Positions 37,155 to 45,027 of a DNA stretch of 64,000 nucleotides are shown here, piece by piece. A program made the position numbers and the translations under genes. Numbering within the stretch: the stretch's first letter is position 1; each line of letters opens with the position of its first letter. The stretch comes from Pseudolabrys sp. Its GTDB lineage: Bacteria > Pseudomonadota > Alphaproteobacteria > Rhizobiales > Xanthobacteraceae. The stretch spans positions 2,071,749 to 2,135,748 of the forward strand of contig JARYIJ010000001.1 in the NCBI GenBank assembly GCA_029980465.1, read 5' to 3'. The notes beneath the pieces are model-generated. The model was given only the letters and a program-made list of their open reading frames with translations, was not told where the DNA came from and did no database searches.

Positions 37155-38333
37155 ATGACCAGCCTGGAGTCCGCGCGGAGCCACAAAAGCACCGCGCACC
37201 GCATGGAACGGGACGACATTTCCGGAAAAGACTCGCCGCTACAGCAGCCTGAACGGCGCGACCATCCGGATGCGTCTAGGAAAAAAGAGGTCAGCCGGCG
37301 CCGATCGATGTTGCGGACGGCGCAGAAGCGCCCATTTACCGTCGGGCTCGTCGCGCTCGTCCTTGTGACGGTGCTCGCTGGCCTGGTCGCGTGGTGGCTG
37401 CATGCACGGCACTTCGAGTCGACCGACGACGCCTTCATCGATGCGAGGGTCGTGCAGATCGGTCCGCAGGAGCCCGGGCTGATCACGGATGTGCCGGTGA
37501 CGGATAATCAGGACGTCACGGCCGGCGCCGTGCTGGTTCGCATCGACCAGCGCAACTATCGGGCGGCGCTCGAGCAGGCGCGCGGCACGCTCGCCGAATC
37601 GAAAGCGCGAGTCGCGAACGACGAGGCGCAGATCGACGCGCAGCGCAGCCAGATCGATCAGGCACATCAGCAGGTCGAGCAGGCGCAAGCCGCGCTGAAA
37701 TTTTTCGAGGAAGAGAACCAGCGTTATCAAAGGCTGCTGCAGCAGGGCTCCGGCACCGAACAGCGGGCGCAGCAGGCTTCGTCGGACCTGACCCAGAAAC
37801 GAGCCAGCCTGGCGTCGGCGCAGGCCAGCGCCGCCAGCGCCGAAAAGCAGCTGGAAGTGCTGCGCACGCAGCGCGATGGCGCCGTGGCGCAGGTGGAGGA
37901 GGCGCAGGCCGGGCTCGACAAGGCCGAGGCCGACCTCGCCCGCACCGTCATCGTCGCGCCCGAAGACGGTCGCGTCGCCAAGCTCAGCGCCGCCAAGGGC
38001 GCCTATGCGCAGCCGGGCCAGGCGCTGCTGATGTTCGTGCCGCGCAACGTATGGATTACCGCCAACTTCAAGGAGACGCAGCTCACCGATATGCGGCCGG
38101 GCCAGCCGGTCGATATCGAGATCGACGCCTATCCGGATCGTGACTTCCACGGCCGCGTCGACAGCATTCAGCCCGGCAGCGGAACGGCCTTCAGCCTGCT
38201 GCCGCCGGAGAACGCGACTGGAAATTACGTGAAGGTCGTGCAGCGCGTGCCGGTGAAGATCGTGTTCGACAAGCCGGCCAGCGTCTATCTCGGCCCCGGC
38301 ATGTCGGTCGTGCCGCGGGTGCGCGTGCGATGA
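37155..38333 (+). CDS. emrA: Multidrug efflux membrane-fusion protein (EmrA family)
   Basis: The 392-residue protein has a polar, charged N-terminal tail of about 55 residues, one membrane span (residues about 60-82) and a periplasmic part starting HFESTDDAFIDARVVQIGPQ, the EmrA signature. A long Gln/Ala coiled coil spans roughly residues 140-265. It overlaps emrB by four bases. The 203 bases to the divergent oprM gene should hold promoters for both efflux operons; I see no clear operator there. Confidence 0.92.
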   Translation: MTSLESARSHKSTAHRMERDDISGKDSPLQQPERRDHPDASRKKEVSRRRSMLRTAQKRPFTVGLVALVLVTVLAGLVAWWLHARHFESTDDAFIDARVVQIGPQEPGLITDVPVTDNQDVTAGAVLVRIDQRNYRAALEQARGTLAESKARVANDEAQIDAQRSQIDQAHQQVEQAQAALKFFEEENQRYQRLLQQGSGTEQRAQQASSDLTQKRASLASAQASAASAEKQLEVLRTQRDGAVAQVEEAQAGLDKAEADLARTVIVAPEDGRVAKLSAAKGAYAQPGQALLMFVPRNVWITANFKETQLTDMRPGQPVDIEIDAYPDRDFHGRVDSIQPGSGTAFSLLPPENATGNYVKVVQRVPVKIVFDKPASVYLGPGMSVVPRVRVR

Positions 38334-39937
38334 ACGGCGCGCGGCGGCCGGATAACGACCGTTCGGCGGCCGGCGACCGCAATCCGTGGCTGATCGCGGT
38401 CGTCGTGTCGATCGCCACTTTCATGCTGGTGCTCGACACGTCGATTGCCAATGTCGCGTTGCGCAACATCGCCGGCGATCTTGCCGCGGGTCTCGACGAG
38501 TCGACCTGGATCATCACCACCTATCTCGTCGCCAATGCGGTGATCATTCCGATCAGCGGCTGGCTGTCCAGCGTGATCGGCCGCAAGCGCTATTACATGA
38601 TCTGCGTCGGCACCTTCACGGCCGCGTCGGTGCTGTGCGGGCTCTCCGTCAACCTGCCGATGCTGATCGCGTGCCGCATCCTGCAGGGCCTCGGCGGCGG
38701 CGGCATGGCGCCGAGCGAGCAATCGATCCTGGCTGACACGTTCCCGCCCGAGAAGCGCTCGCAGGCCTTCGCGCTCTACGGCGTTGCCGTGATCGTGGCG
38801 CCGACCGTCGGGCCGACATTGGGCGGCTGGCTGACCGACAATTTCTCGTGGCACTGGATCTTCTTCATCAATCTGCCGTTCGGCGCCTTGTCGCTGTCGC
38901 TCGTGCAATGGCTGCTGGTCGAGCCGCCCGCGCTCGAACGCGAAAGGCGGGACCGGCTTGCGCACGGCCTGCATGTCGACTGGATCGGCTTTATTCTCGT
39001 TGCCGCCGGCCTCGGCTGTCTGGAGATCGTGCTCGACAAGGGTCAGCAAGATGATTGGTTCAGTTCGTCGTTCATCGTCACCTTCGCGGTCATCTCGGCC
39101 ATCTCGCTCGTCGGACTTTTTGCTTGGGAGTTGTCGCAGGACGATCCCATCGTCGACATTCGCCTGTTATTGCGGCGCCAGTTCGGGACGTCGTTCCTGG
39201 TGATGATGTCGGTCGGCGCGGTGCTATTCGGCTCGACGCAGATCCTGCCGCAATTGATGCAGACGAACTTCGCCTACACCGACGAGCTGTCGGGACTCTC
39301 CATGATGCCGGGCGGCGTCGCGATGCTGCTGATGATGCCGTTTGCCGGAATCATCGCCGCGAAGGTGCAGCCGAAATACCTGATCGCCATCGGCATGGCC
39401 GCGGTTGCGCTGTCGATGTGGCACATGACATCGCTTTCGCCGGCCGCCGACTTCGGTTATTTCGTCTGGGCGCGGGTGTTTCAGATGGTCGGATTGCCGT
39501 TGCTCTTCATTCCGATCAATACCGCGGCCTATTCGGGCCTGCCGGGCGAGAGCACCAACCAGGCGTCGGCGCTGATCAACGTCGCCCGCAATCTCGGTGG
39601 TAGCATCGGCGTCTCGATGGCCAACACCGAGATCGCCCAGCGCAGCCAGTTCCATCAGTCGCGTCTGGTCGAGCACGTCGTGCCGTCGTCCCAGGCCTGG
39701 ATCGACGCCCAGCACCGGATCGCCGAATACTTCATGAGCCAGGGTTCCGGTTCGCTCGCCGCCGGGAAGGCGGCAATGGCCTGGGTCGGGCAGGCCGTCC
39801 AGAATCAGGCGACAATGCTCGCCTATGGCGATGTGTTCTGGCTGGCCGGCCTGTTCGCAGCTGTCATGGTTCCACTGGTGTTGCTGATGTTACGCCGGGT
39901 CGATATGCAATCGGCGCCCGCGGCCCACGAGGCGTAG
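38330..39937 (+). CDS. emrB: Multidrug efflux MFS transporter (EmrB/QacA, DHA2 family)
   Basis: The 535-residue protein has fourteen-span DHA2 character. Motif LDTSIANVALRNIAGDLAAG lies in TM1, GRKRYY in the first loop, and a motif-C-like stretch GVAVIVAPTVGPTLGGWLTD in TM5. It follows emrA with an ATGA overlap. The pair exports hydrophobic compounds by proton exchange, usually with a TolC-type channel such as the neighbouring OprM. Confidence 0.93.
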   Translation: MNGARRPDNDRSAAGDRNPWLIAVVVSIATFMLVLDTSIANVALRNIAGDLAAGLDESTWIITTYLVANAVIIPISGWLSSVIGRKRYYMICVGTFTAASVLCGLSVNLPMLIACRILQGLGGGGMAPSEQSILADTFPPEKRSQAFALYGVAVIVAPTVGPTLGGWLTDNFSWHWIFFINLPFGALSLSLVQWLLVEPPALERERRDRLAHGLHVDWIGFILVAAGLGCLEIVLDKGQQDDWFSSSFIVTFAVISAISLVGLFAWELSQDDPIVDIRLLLRRQFGTSFLVMMSVGAVLFGSTQILPQLMQTNFAYTDELSGLSMMPGGVAMLLMMPFAGIIAAKVQPKYLIAIGMAAVALSMWHMTSLSPAADFGYFVWARVFQMVGLPLLFIPINTAAYSGLPGESTNQASALINVARNLGGSIGVSMANTEIAQRSQFHQSRLVEHVVPSSQAWIDAQHRIAEYFMSQGSGSLAAGKAAMAWVGQAVQNQATMLAYGDVFWLAGLFAAVMVPLVLLMLRRVDMQSAPAAHEA

Positions 39938-40044
39938 CCTTTTCGTAACAGTTAGCGGGTTATTACCGGCACAAGCCGTATCCTGTCTTGAATGTGCCTT
40001 CATCGTCTGCGATGGAGAGCGCCCTTAGGGCATTAGAGGGTGGC

Positions 40045-41025
40045 ATGAACCGCCATTTTTTCGTTTTGGTCGCTGCGCTGGCGATGGGCGCATTTCTTCC
40101 CGTGATTCCGGCGTCGGCACAGTACGTTGCGCCACCGCAGATTTATCGCGATCCGCCGCCCGGCACCCACGGCCTGCCGCCCGCTTGGCTGGTCGATGAG
40201 GATCAGAGCGCGCCGTTGCCGGCGCCCCCCGGTTACCCGGCCAACCAGCCTCAGGTTCAGGGCAGTCAACAGCTTCCTCCCTCGGCCGCTGCGCCCGGTG
40301 CGGACCAGCCGCGTCCGCCCGCCGCGGTCGGTGCGACAGCGCCGGCCACGCAACAGACGGCTTCTGCGCCTGCGGCCGGCCTGCCGCCTGAAGACCAGCC
40401 GGAAACCGGCACTCCCAAGACACTGCCGCCGGAGCTGCAGCGGCAGCTCGTCGACTACAAGACGACCGAGCCGGCCGGCACGATCATTGTCGATACCGGG
40501 CATACGTTCCTCTATCTCACGCTCGGCCACGGCAAGGCGCTCCGCTACGGCATCGGCGTCGGCCGCGAGGGCTTCACCTGGGCCGGCGTCGAGCGCATCT
40601 CGCGCATGAAAGAGTGGCCGGACTGGTTCCCGCCCGCCGAGATGATTGATCGCCAGCCTTATCTGCCGCGCATGATGGCTGGCGGCCCGGGCAATCCGCT
40701 CGGCGCCCGCGCGCTCTATCTCGGCAACACGCTCTATCGCATCCACGGCACCAACCAGCCCTCGACGATCGGACAGTATGTGTCGTCGGGCTGCATCCGC
40801 CTGCTCAACCAGGACATCGAAGACCTCTATAGCCGCGTTCAGGTCGGCACCCGCGTCGTAGTGCTGCCTGGGCCGAAGCCGGCCACCGTCGCCGGCGGCG
40901 CGCGGCCGGATACGGTGATGACCGTCGGTCAGGACGGCGCGGTGCAGCGGCCGGAGGCCGGCGCGCCGATGCAGGTCGGCCAGACCGGATCGGTTTCGTC
41001 GTCGCCGCTGCCGGCGGTCCGCTAG
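40045..41025 (+). CDS. L,D-transpeptidase (YkuD domain), exported
   Basis: The 326-residue protein starts MNRHFFVLVAALAMGAFLPV with signal cleavage near ASA-QY; the start follows GAGGGTGG. A Pro/Ala/Gln-rich linker (residues about 30-130) is followed by the YkuD domain. The catalytic block reads IHGTNQPSTIG followed by SSGCIRL, giving the His and Cys. It should form 3-3 cross-links in peptidoglycan or attach proteins to it. An in-frame ATG at 39988 would put extra residues before the signal peptide and is rejected. A strong terminator follows at 41052. Confidence 0.92.
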   Translation: MNRHFFVLVAALAMGAFLPVIPASAQYVAPPQIYRDPPPGTHGLPPAWLVDEDQSAPLPAPPGYPANQPQVQGSQQLPPSAAAPGADQPRPPAAVGATAPATQQTASAPAAGLPPEDQPETGTPKTLPPELQRQLVDYKTTEPAGTIIVDTGHTFLYLTLGHGKALRYGIGVGREGFTWAGVERISRMKEWPDWFPPAEMIDRQPYLPRMMAGGPGNPLGARALYLGNTLYRIHGTNQPSTIGQYVSSGCIRLLNQDIEDLYSRVQVGTRVVVLPGPKPATVAGGARPDTVMTVGQDGAVQRPEAGAPMQVGQTGSVSSSPLPAVR

Positions 41026-41051
41026 GCGATCCACAATCCGACGAGATGACA

Positions 41052-41081
41052 GCCGGCGCCTTCGGGCGCCGGTTTTGTTTT
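41052..41081 (+). terminator. Rho-independent terminator of the L,D-transpeptidase gene
   Basis: The stem GCCGGCGCC / GGCGCCGG around a TTCG loop is followed by TTTTGTTTT. It lies 26 bases after the stop codon. Confidence 0.9.
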
Positions 41082-41097
41082 GCGTTATGCTGCGCCC

Positions 41098-41217
41098 ATG
41101 AGTTCGTCTGCATGCGTCGCCATCGTCGGCGCAGGTCCGACCGGTCTGACGCTTGCCAGTCTGCTCGGCGTCTACGGCGTGTCCTGCGCGCTGGTCGCTT
41201 CGATTTTCCCGCGCTGA
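41098..41217 (+). pseudogene. Stub of an FAD-dependent monooxygenase gene
   Basis: A 39-codon frame starts MSSSACVAIVGAGPTGLTLA and continues SLLGVYGVSCALV, the N-terminal dinucleotide fold of MhpA/UbiH-type hydroxylases with an intact GAGPTG. It then diverges (ASIFPR) and stops one base before the stop codon of the convergent luciferase-like gene. The remaining 350 or more residues are missing, so a deletion has joined this start to the neighbouring gene. Confidence 0.8.
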
Positions 41218-42330
41218 CTATTCCGCGGCTTCGCTTTTGGCGATCGCCCGGTTGACCTTGGGCAGAACCTGCTCGGCCATCAGTTGCAGCGAGCGTCTGG
41301 CCAGGGCCGGATCGACCCAGTCCATGCCGGCATAGACGAGCTCGCCGAAATCGCCGGTTTCCTCGCGCAAGGCGAGGATGGCGTCGACGACCTTGTTGAC
41401 CGAGCCGAAGGTCACGCAGTTGCGCATCACGTAGTCGAGCGTGATCTCTTCATCCGGCTGTTCCTTGTGGCTCTTGAAGACATAGAGGCGATTGCTGCGT
41501 TTCATCTTCGCATGCATCTGCTCGAAATAATGCCGGTAGGGGCTGTTGGCGTCATCGAAGCCGTAGCGTTGCGCGGTCTTGTCGTCGTCGGCGACGAAGA
41601 TGGTGCGGGCGATGCGCCAGTCGTTGATGTCGGCCTTGTGCCCGGCCTCCGCCTTGCCCTTGGCATAATTCTGCCAGTGCGAACGCAGGTGCTTCGCCAG
41701 CAGGAAGTTGGCCGACAGCGGATGGAAGTCGCGCCGGCCCATCAGCACGACGCCGGGAGAGAACGGCGCGACGACCGTACCGACGATCTCCGGTCGCGGC
41801 TTCTGGAATGGCACCGGCAGCATGCCGAGGCCAAGCTCGAGCGCGGCGGTGCGCTTGAAGGATACCTTGAAGCGATTGTTCGGCAGATCGATGTTGTAGG
41901 GCGGATTGCCTTCCCAGATCGCGAGGATGACGTCGATCGCCTCGGCGAAGATCTTGTTGCGGTCCTCGTCGAGGATGCCGATCGCCTCGGCGTCCGATGT
42001 CAGCGCGCCGGGACTGATGCCCATGATGAAGCGGCCCTGCGCCAGATGGTCGAACATCGCTGCGTTGCCGGCAACCAGCACGGGATGCATCTGCGCGAGG
42101 TTGGTGGTGCCGGTGCCGAGCCTGATGGTGCGGGTCGAATGGATCAGCGTCGCCAGGAACAGCATGCTGTTGGTGATGTTCTCGACCCGGTCGCTCAGGT
42201 GCTCGCCGACGAAAGCGTCATGGAAGCCGAGTTCATCGCAAAGGATGATGGCCTCGCGGTCCTCCCGCAGGGTTTCCGACCAATCGCGCCCCAGGGGGTG
42301 TACCGGCATCGTGAAATACCCCAGGCGCAT
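41218..42330 (-). CDS. Luciferase-like flavin monooxygenase
   Basis: The 370-residue protein starts MRLGYFTMPVHPLGRDWSET and has the bacterial-luciferase TIM-barrel pattern: FHDAFVGEHL, IRLGTGTTNLAQMHPVLVAG and GRFIMGISPGALTSD. Its length and the C-terminal region suit a two-component FMNH2-dependent monooxygenase that needs a separate flavin reductase, not seen here. An upstream palindromic repeat occupies most of its 5' region. The substrate is unknown. Confidence 0.88.
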   Translation of the reverse strand: MRLGYFTMPVHPLGRDWSETLREDREAIILCDELGFHDAFVGEHLSDRVENITNSMLFLATLIHSTRTIRLGTGTTNLAQMHPVLVAGNAAMFDHLAQGRFIMGISPGALTSDAEAIGILDEDRNKIFAEAIDVILAIWEGNPPYNIDLPNNRFKVSFKRTAALELGLGMLPVPFQKPRPEIVGTVVAPFSPGVVLMGRRDFHPLSANFLLAKHLRSHWQNYAKGKAEAGHKADINDWRIARTIFVADDDKTAQRYGFDDANSPYRHYFEQMHAKMKRSNRLYVFKSHKEQPDEEITLDYVMRNCVTFGSVNKVVDAILALREETGDFGELVYAGMDWVDPALARRSLQLMAEQVLPKVNRAIAKSEAAE

Positions 42331-42723
42331 CGCTGTTTCCTCCTCAGAGTCTGACTCGAAAAGAGCCCGTCAAAATCAACGACGTGTCCCGGACGCGGTG
42401 CAGCACAAGCGTAGCGCCGTGGTGCACCGCAGAGCCGGGACCCCGGTTATACGCAAAGGAACCGGGGTCCCGGGTCTGCAGCGCATCGTTTCACGCTGCA
42501 CTGCGCCCGGGACACGAGCTTGAAAACCCGGCATCATTTTCGGTCATACTCTCAGAACGACCCTAGCCGACGCCAGCAGCCGATGCAGCAAGGTTTGGAC
42601 CGGAACGCGAGGATTTGCTGCAACAATCGCCTTTTCATCATGTCGATAACAATGCAATCGCGCTCCTAAATCGCAGGTTCCGGCGCTAAGTTGCGGCGCC
42701 CGCCCTCAGTGGAGTTACCGCGA
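42331..42723. other. Intergenic region between divergent genes
   Basis: It holds one full copy of repeat family B (42384-42515). The remaining 200 bases to the phosphate operon show no coding frame and no clear promoter or operator that I can support. Confidence 0.6.
42384..42515. repeat. Intergenic palindromic repeat, family B (full copy)
   Basis: Outer arms GTGTCCCGG and CCGGGACAC enclose GTGCAGC-type second arms and an inner pair CCGGGACCCCGGTT / AACCGGGGTCCCGG. The right flank to about 42547 is also shared, inverted, with the copy near 15.8 kb. Confidence 0.88.
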
Positions 42724-43368
42724 ATGATGAACTGGTTTCACGCGCTGATGCCGAAGGAGGAGCGGTTCTTCACCTTGTTTGCCCGGCATTCCGAGGCCGT
42801 GCTCGGCGGCGCCAGGGCGCTGCGGGCGATGATGGAAGGCGGCGACGCCATCGCCTCGAACTGCAAAACCGTGATGGACCGCGAGCAGGAAGCCGACGAC
42901 GCCACGCGGGAAGTGCTGCTCGCGGTGCGGCGCACGTTCATCACGCCGTTCGATCGCGGCAACATCCGCGATCTCATCACGTCTATGGACAACTCCATCG
43001 ACCAGATGCAGAAGGCCGCTAAGACCATCATCCTGTTCGACGTCAAGGACTTCACGCCGCAGATGAAGGAGATGGGCGACGTCGTGGTGAAGTGCGCCGA
43101 GCTGGTGAAGGAGGCCGTACCGTTGCTGAGCCAGATCAGCGCCCAGGCCGGGCGTCTTAGCGCATTGAGCGAGCAGATCTCCAAGCTCGAAGGCAAGGCC
43201 GACGAGCTGCACGACCTCGGTTTGCGCGAGCTCTATCGGGCCAATGTCGGCAAGAGCGGGCTCGAGTTCTACATCGGCAACGAGATCTACGATCATCTCG
43301 AGAAAGTCGTCGACCGGTTCGACGACGTCGCCAACGTGCTGCACGGCATCGTGGTCGAACACGTCTGA
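42724..43368 (+). CDS. DUF47 family (PhoU-like) phosphate transport accessory protein
   Basis: The 214-residue protein starts MMNWFHALMPKEERFFTLFA and is helical throughout with PhoU-like repeats (EADDATREVLLAVRRTFITP, FDRGNIRDLITSMDNSIDQM). No membrane segment is present. It shares one base with the PiT gene (TGATG). DUF47 proteins are the usual cytoplasmic partners of PiT transporters and are thought to regulate them. Confidence 0.92.
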   Translation: MMNWFHALMPKEERFFTLFARHSEAVLGGARALRAMMEGGDAIASNCKTVMDREQEADDATREVLLAVRRTFITPFDRGNIRDLITSMDNSIDQMQKAAKTIILFDVKDFTPQMKEMGDVVVKCAELVKEAVPLLSQISAQAGRLSALSEQISKLEGKADELHDLGLRELYRANVGKSGLEFYIGNEIYDHLEKVVDRFDDVANVLHGIVVEHV

Positions 43369-44372
43369 TGACCGCGACCCTGGCTTTTCCTTTGCTGGTG
43401 GCGCTGGTCGCGGTGGCGCTGGCGTTCGACTTCCTCAACGGCATGAACGACGCCGCCAACGCGATCGCGACCGTAGTCTCGACGCGTGTGCTCAAGCCGC
43501 ACTATGCCGTCGCCTGGGCCGCGTTTTTCAATTTCGTCGCCTTTCTTGTCTTTGGTCTGCATGTCGCTGAAACGGTGGGCCGCGGCATCGTCGAGGCCGA
43601 TGTGGTGAGCGCCCAGGTGATCTTCGGCGCGCTCGGCGGTGCCATCTGCTGGCAGCTCGTCACCAATCGTCTCGGCATCCCGTCGTCGAGCTCGCACGCC
43701 TTGATCGGCGGCCTGGTCGGCGCCGGCCTTGCCAAGGCCGGCATTTCCGCGGTGGTGTGGAGCGGCGTCTTCAAGACGATCGCCGGCATCGTGCTGTCAC
43801 CGGGCATCGGCCTGGTGCTGGCGCTTTTCTTGATGCTCGCGGTGTCGTGGGCATTCATGCGGTTCACGCCGTATGGCGTCGACAATCTCTTCCGGCGCGT
43901 TCAGCTCGTTTCGGCGTCATGCTATGCGCTCGGCCACGGCGGCAACGACGCCCAGAAGACGATGGGCATCATCGCCGTGCTGCTCTATTCGCAGGGCTAC
44001 CTCGGCTCGAATTTCTACGTGCCGTTGTGGGTAGTGCTGGCCTGCCAGGCGGCGATCGCGCTCGGCACGCTGGCGGGCGGCTGGCGGATCGTCCACACCA
44101 TGGGCTCGAAGATCACCCGGCTGACACCGGTGCAGGGTTTCTGCGCGGAGACGGGCGGCTCGATCATGCTGTTTGCCGCCACCGAGCTCGGCATTCCGGT
44201 GTCGACTACGCACACCATCACCGGCTCGATCATCGGCGTCGGCGCGGCCAAGAAGGTTTCGGCGGTGCGCTGGGGCGTGGCCCGCGAGATCGTCATCGCC
44301 TGGGTTCTGACCATCCCGGCGGCGGCGCTGATTGCCGCCGGATTTTACTGGTTCGCCGGCCTGTTCGGCTGA
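43368..44372 (+). CDS. pit: Inorganic phosphate transporter, PiT family
   Basis: The 334-residue inner-membrane protein has both PiT signatures: FDFLNGMNDAANAIATVVST near residue 22 and GHGGNDAQKTMG near residue 188. SSSHALIGGLVGAG and VSTTHTITGSIIGVGAAKK are the paired loop motifs. It is a low-affinity, proton- or sodium-driven phosphate (metal phosphate) carrier, coupled to the DUF47 gene. Confidence 0.94.
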   Translation: MTATLAFPLLVALVAVALAFDFLNGMNDAANAIATVVSTRVLKPHYAVAWAAFFNFVAFLVFGLHVAETVGRGIVEADVVSAQVIFGALGGAICWQLVTNRLGIPSSSSHALIGGLVGAGLAKAGISAVVWSGVFKTIAGIVLSPGIGLVLALFLMLAVSWAFMRFTPYGVDNLFRRVQLVSASCYALGHGGNDAQKTMGIIAVLLYSQGYLGSNFYVPLWVVLACQAAIALGTLAGGWRIVHTMGSKITRLTPVQGFCAETGGSIMLFAATELGIPVSTTHTITGSIIGVGAAKKVSAVRWGVAREIVIAWVLTIPAAALIAAGFYWFAGLFG

Positions 44373-44442
44373 ACCGGCGCGGCAAAACGCCATAAAGTGC
44401 CGCAAAGTGCCGTAGCATCGCAGCCTCGATTCGGAGACCGGA

Positions 44443-44958
44443 ATGACCTTGCGCCTGTTACCGTTCGCCTTTGCTGTCCTGCTGCTTGGAGGCTGCGCCG
44501 CCGAATACGTGCCGAAAGGCGAGCCGAGCTTCTACGTCAACCTGGCGCAGCCCGGCGCCACGCTTGACGCGGCTGCCGCAGCCTCGATGATCTCCGGCTA
44601 CCGCGGCAATAACGGCTTGCCGGCGGTGGCGCTCGATCCGCAACTGATGGCGCTGGCCGAAGCCCAGGCAGGCCTGATGGCCAAGCGCGACAAGCTCGAC
44701 CACAATCTCGGCAAGCCGTTCGTGCAGCGGCTGAAGGCGTCCGGCTACGACGCGAAGCTTGCCGCCGAGAACATCGGCGCCGGCTATCACACGCTGGCGG
44801 AGGCGTTCTCGGGCTGGCGCGATTCGCCGCCGCACCGTGCCAACATGCTGCTGCACGGCGCCACCCGCATGGGCATTGCGGCGGTCTATACGCCGGCCTC
44901 GAAATACAAGGTCTTCTGGGCCCTGATCCTCGCCGAGCCGGACGACCGCGGCAGCTAG
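44443..44958 (+). CDS. CAP/SCP-domain lipoprotein
   Basis: The 171-residue protein has a lipobox LGGC with Cys18. The CAP domain follows: LDPQLMALAEAQAGLMAKRD, LDHNLGKPFVQRL, AAENIGAGYHTLAEAFSGWR and SPPHRANMLLHGATRMGIAA, with the conserved His and Glu. It should be anchored in the envelope; bacterial members are of uncertain function. It stands alone between the phosphate operon and an antiporter gene. Confidence 0.88.
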   Translation: MTLRLLPFAFAVLLLGGCAAEYVPKGEPSFYVNLAQPGATLDAAAAASMISGYRGNNGLPAVALDPQLMALAEAQAGLMAKRDKLDHNLGKPFVQRLKASGYDAKLAAENIGAGYHTLAEAFSGWRDSPPHRANMLLHGATRMGIAAVYTPASKYKVFWALILAEPDDRGS

Positions 44959-45027
44959 CGGCAAAACTCCTGCCCGTGTGGTCGATTTCGCATTGCCGAA
45001 AGGGGTGCGAATCCGTCCTATAAGGGG

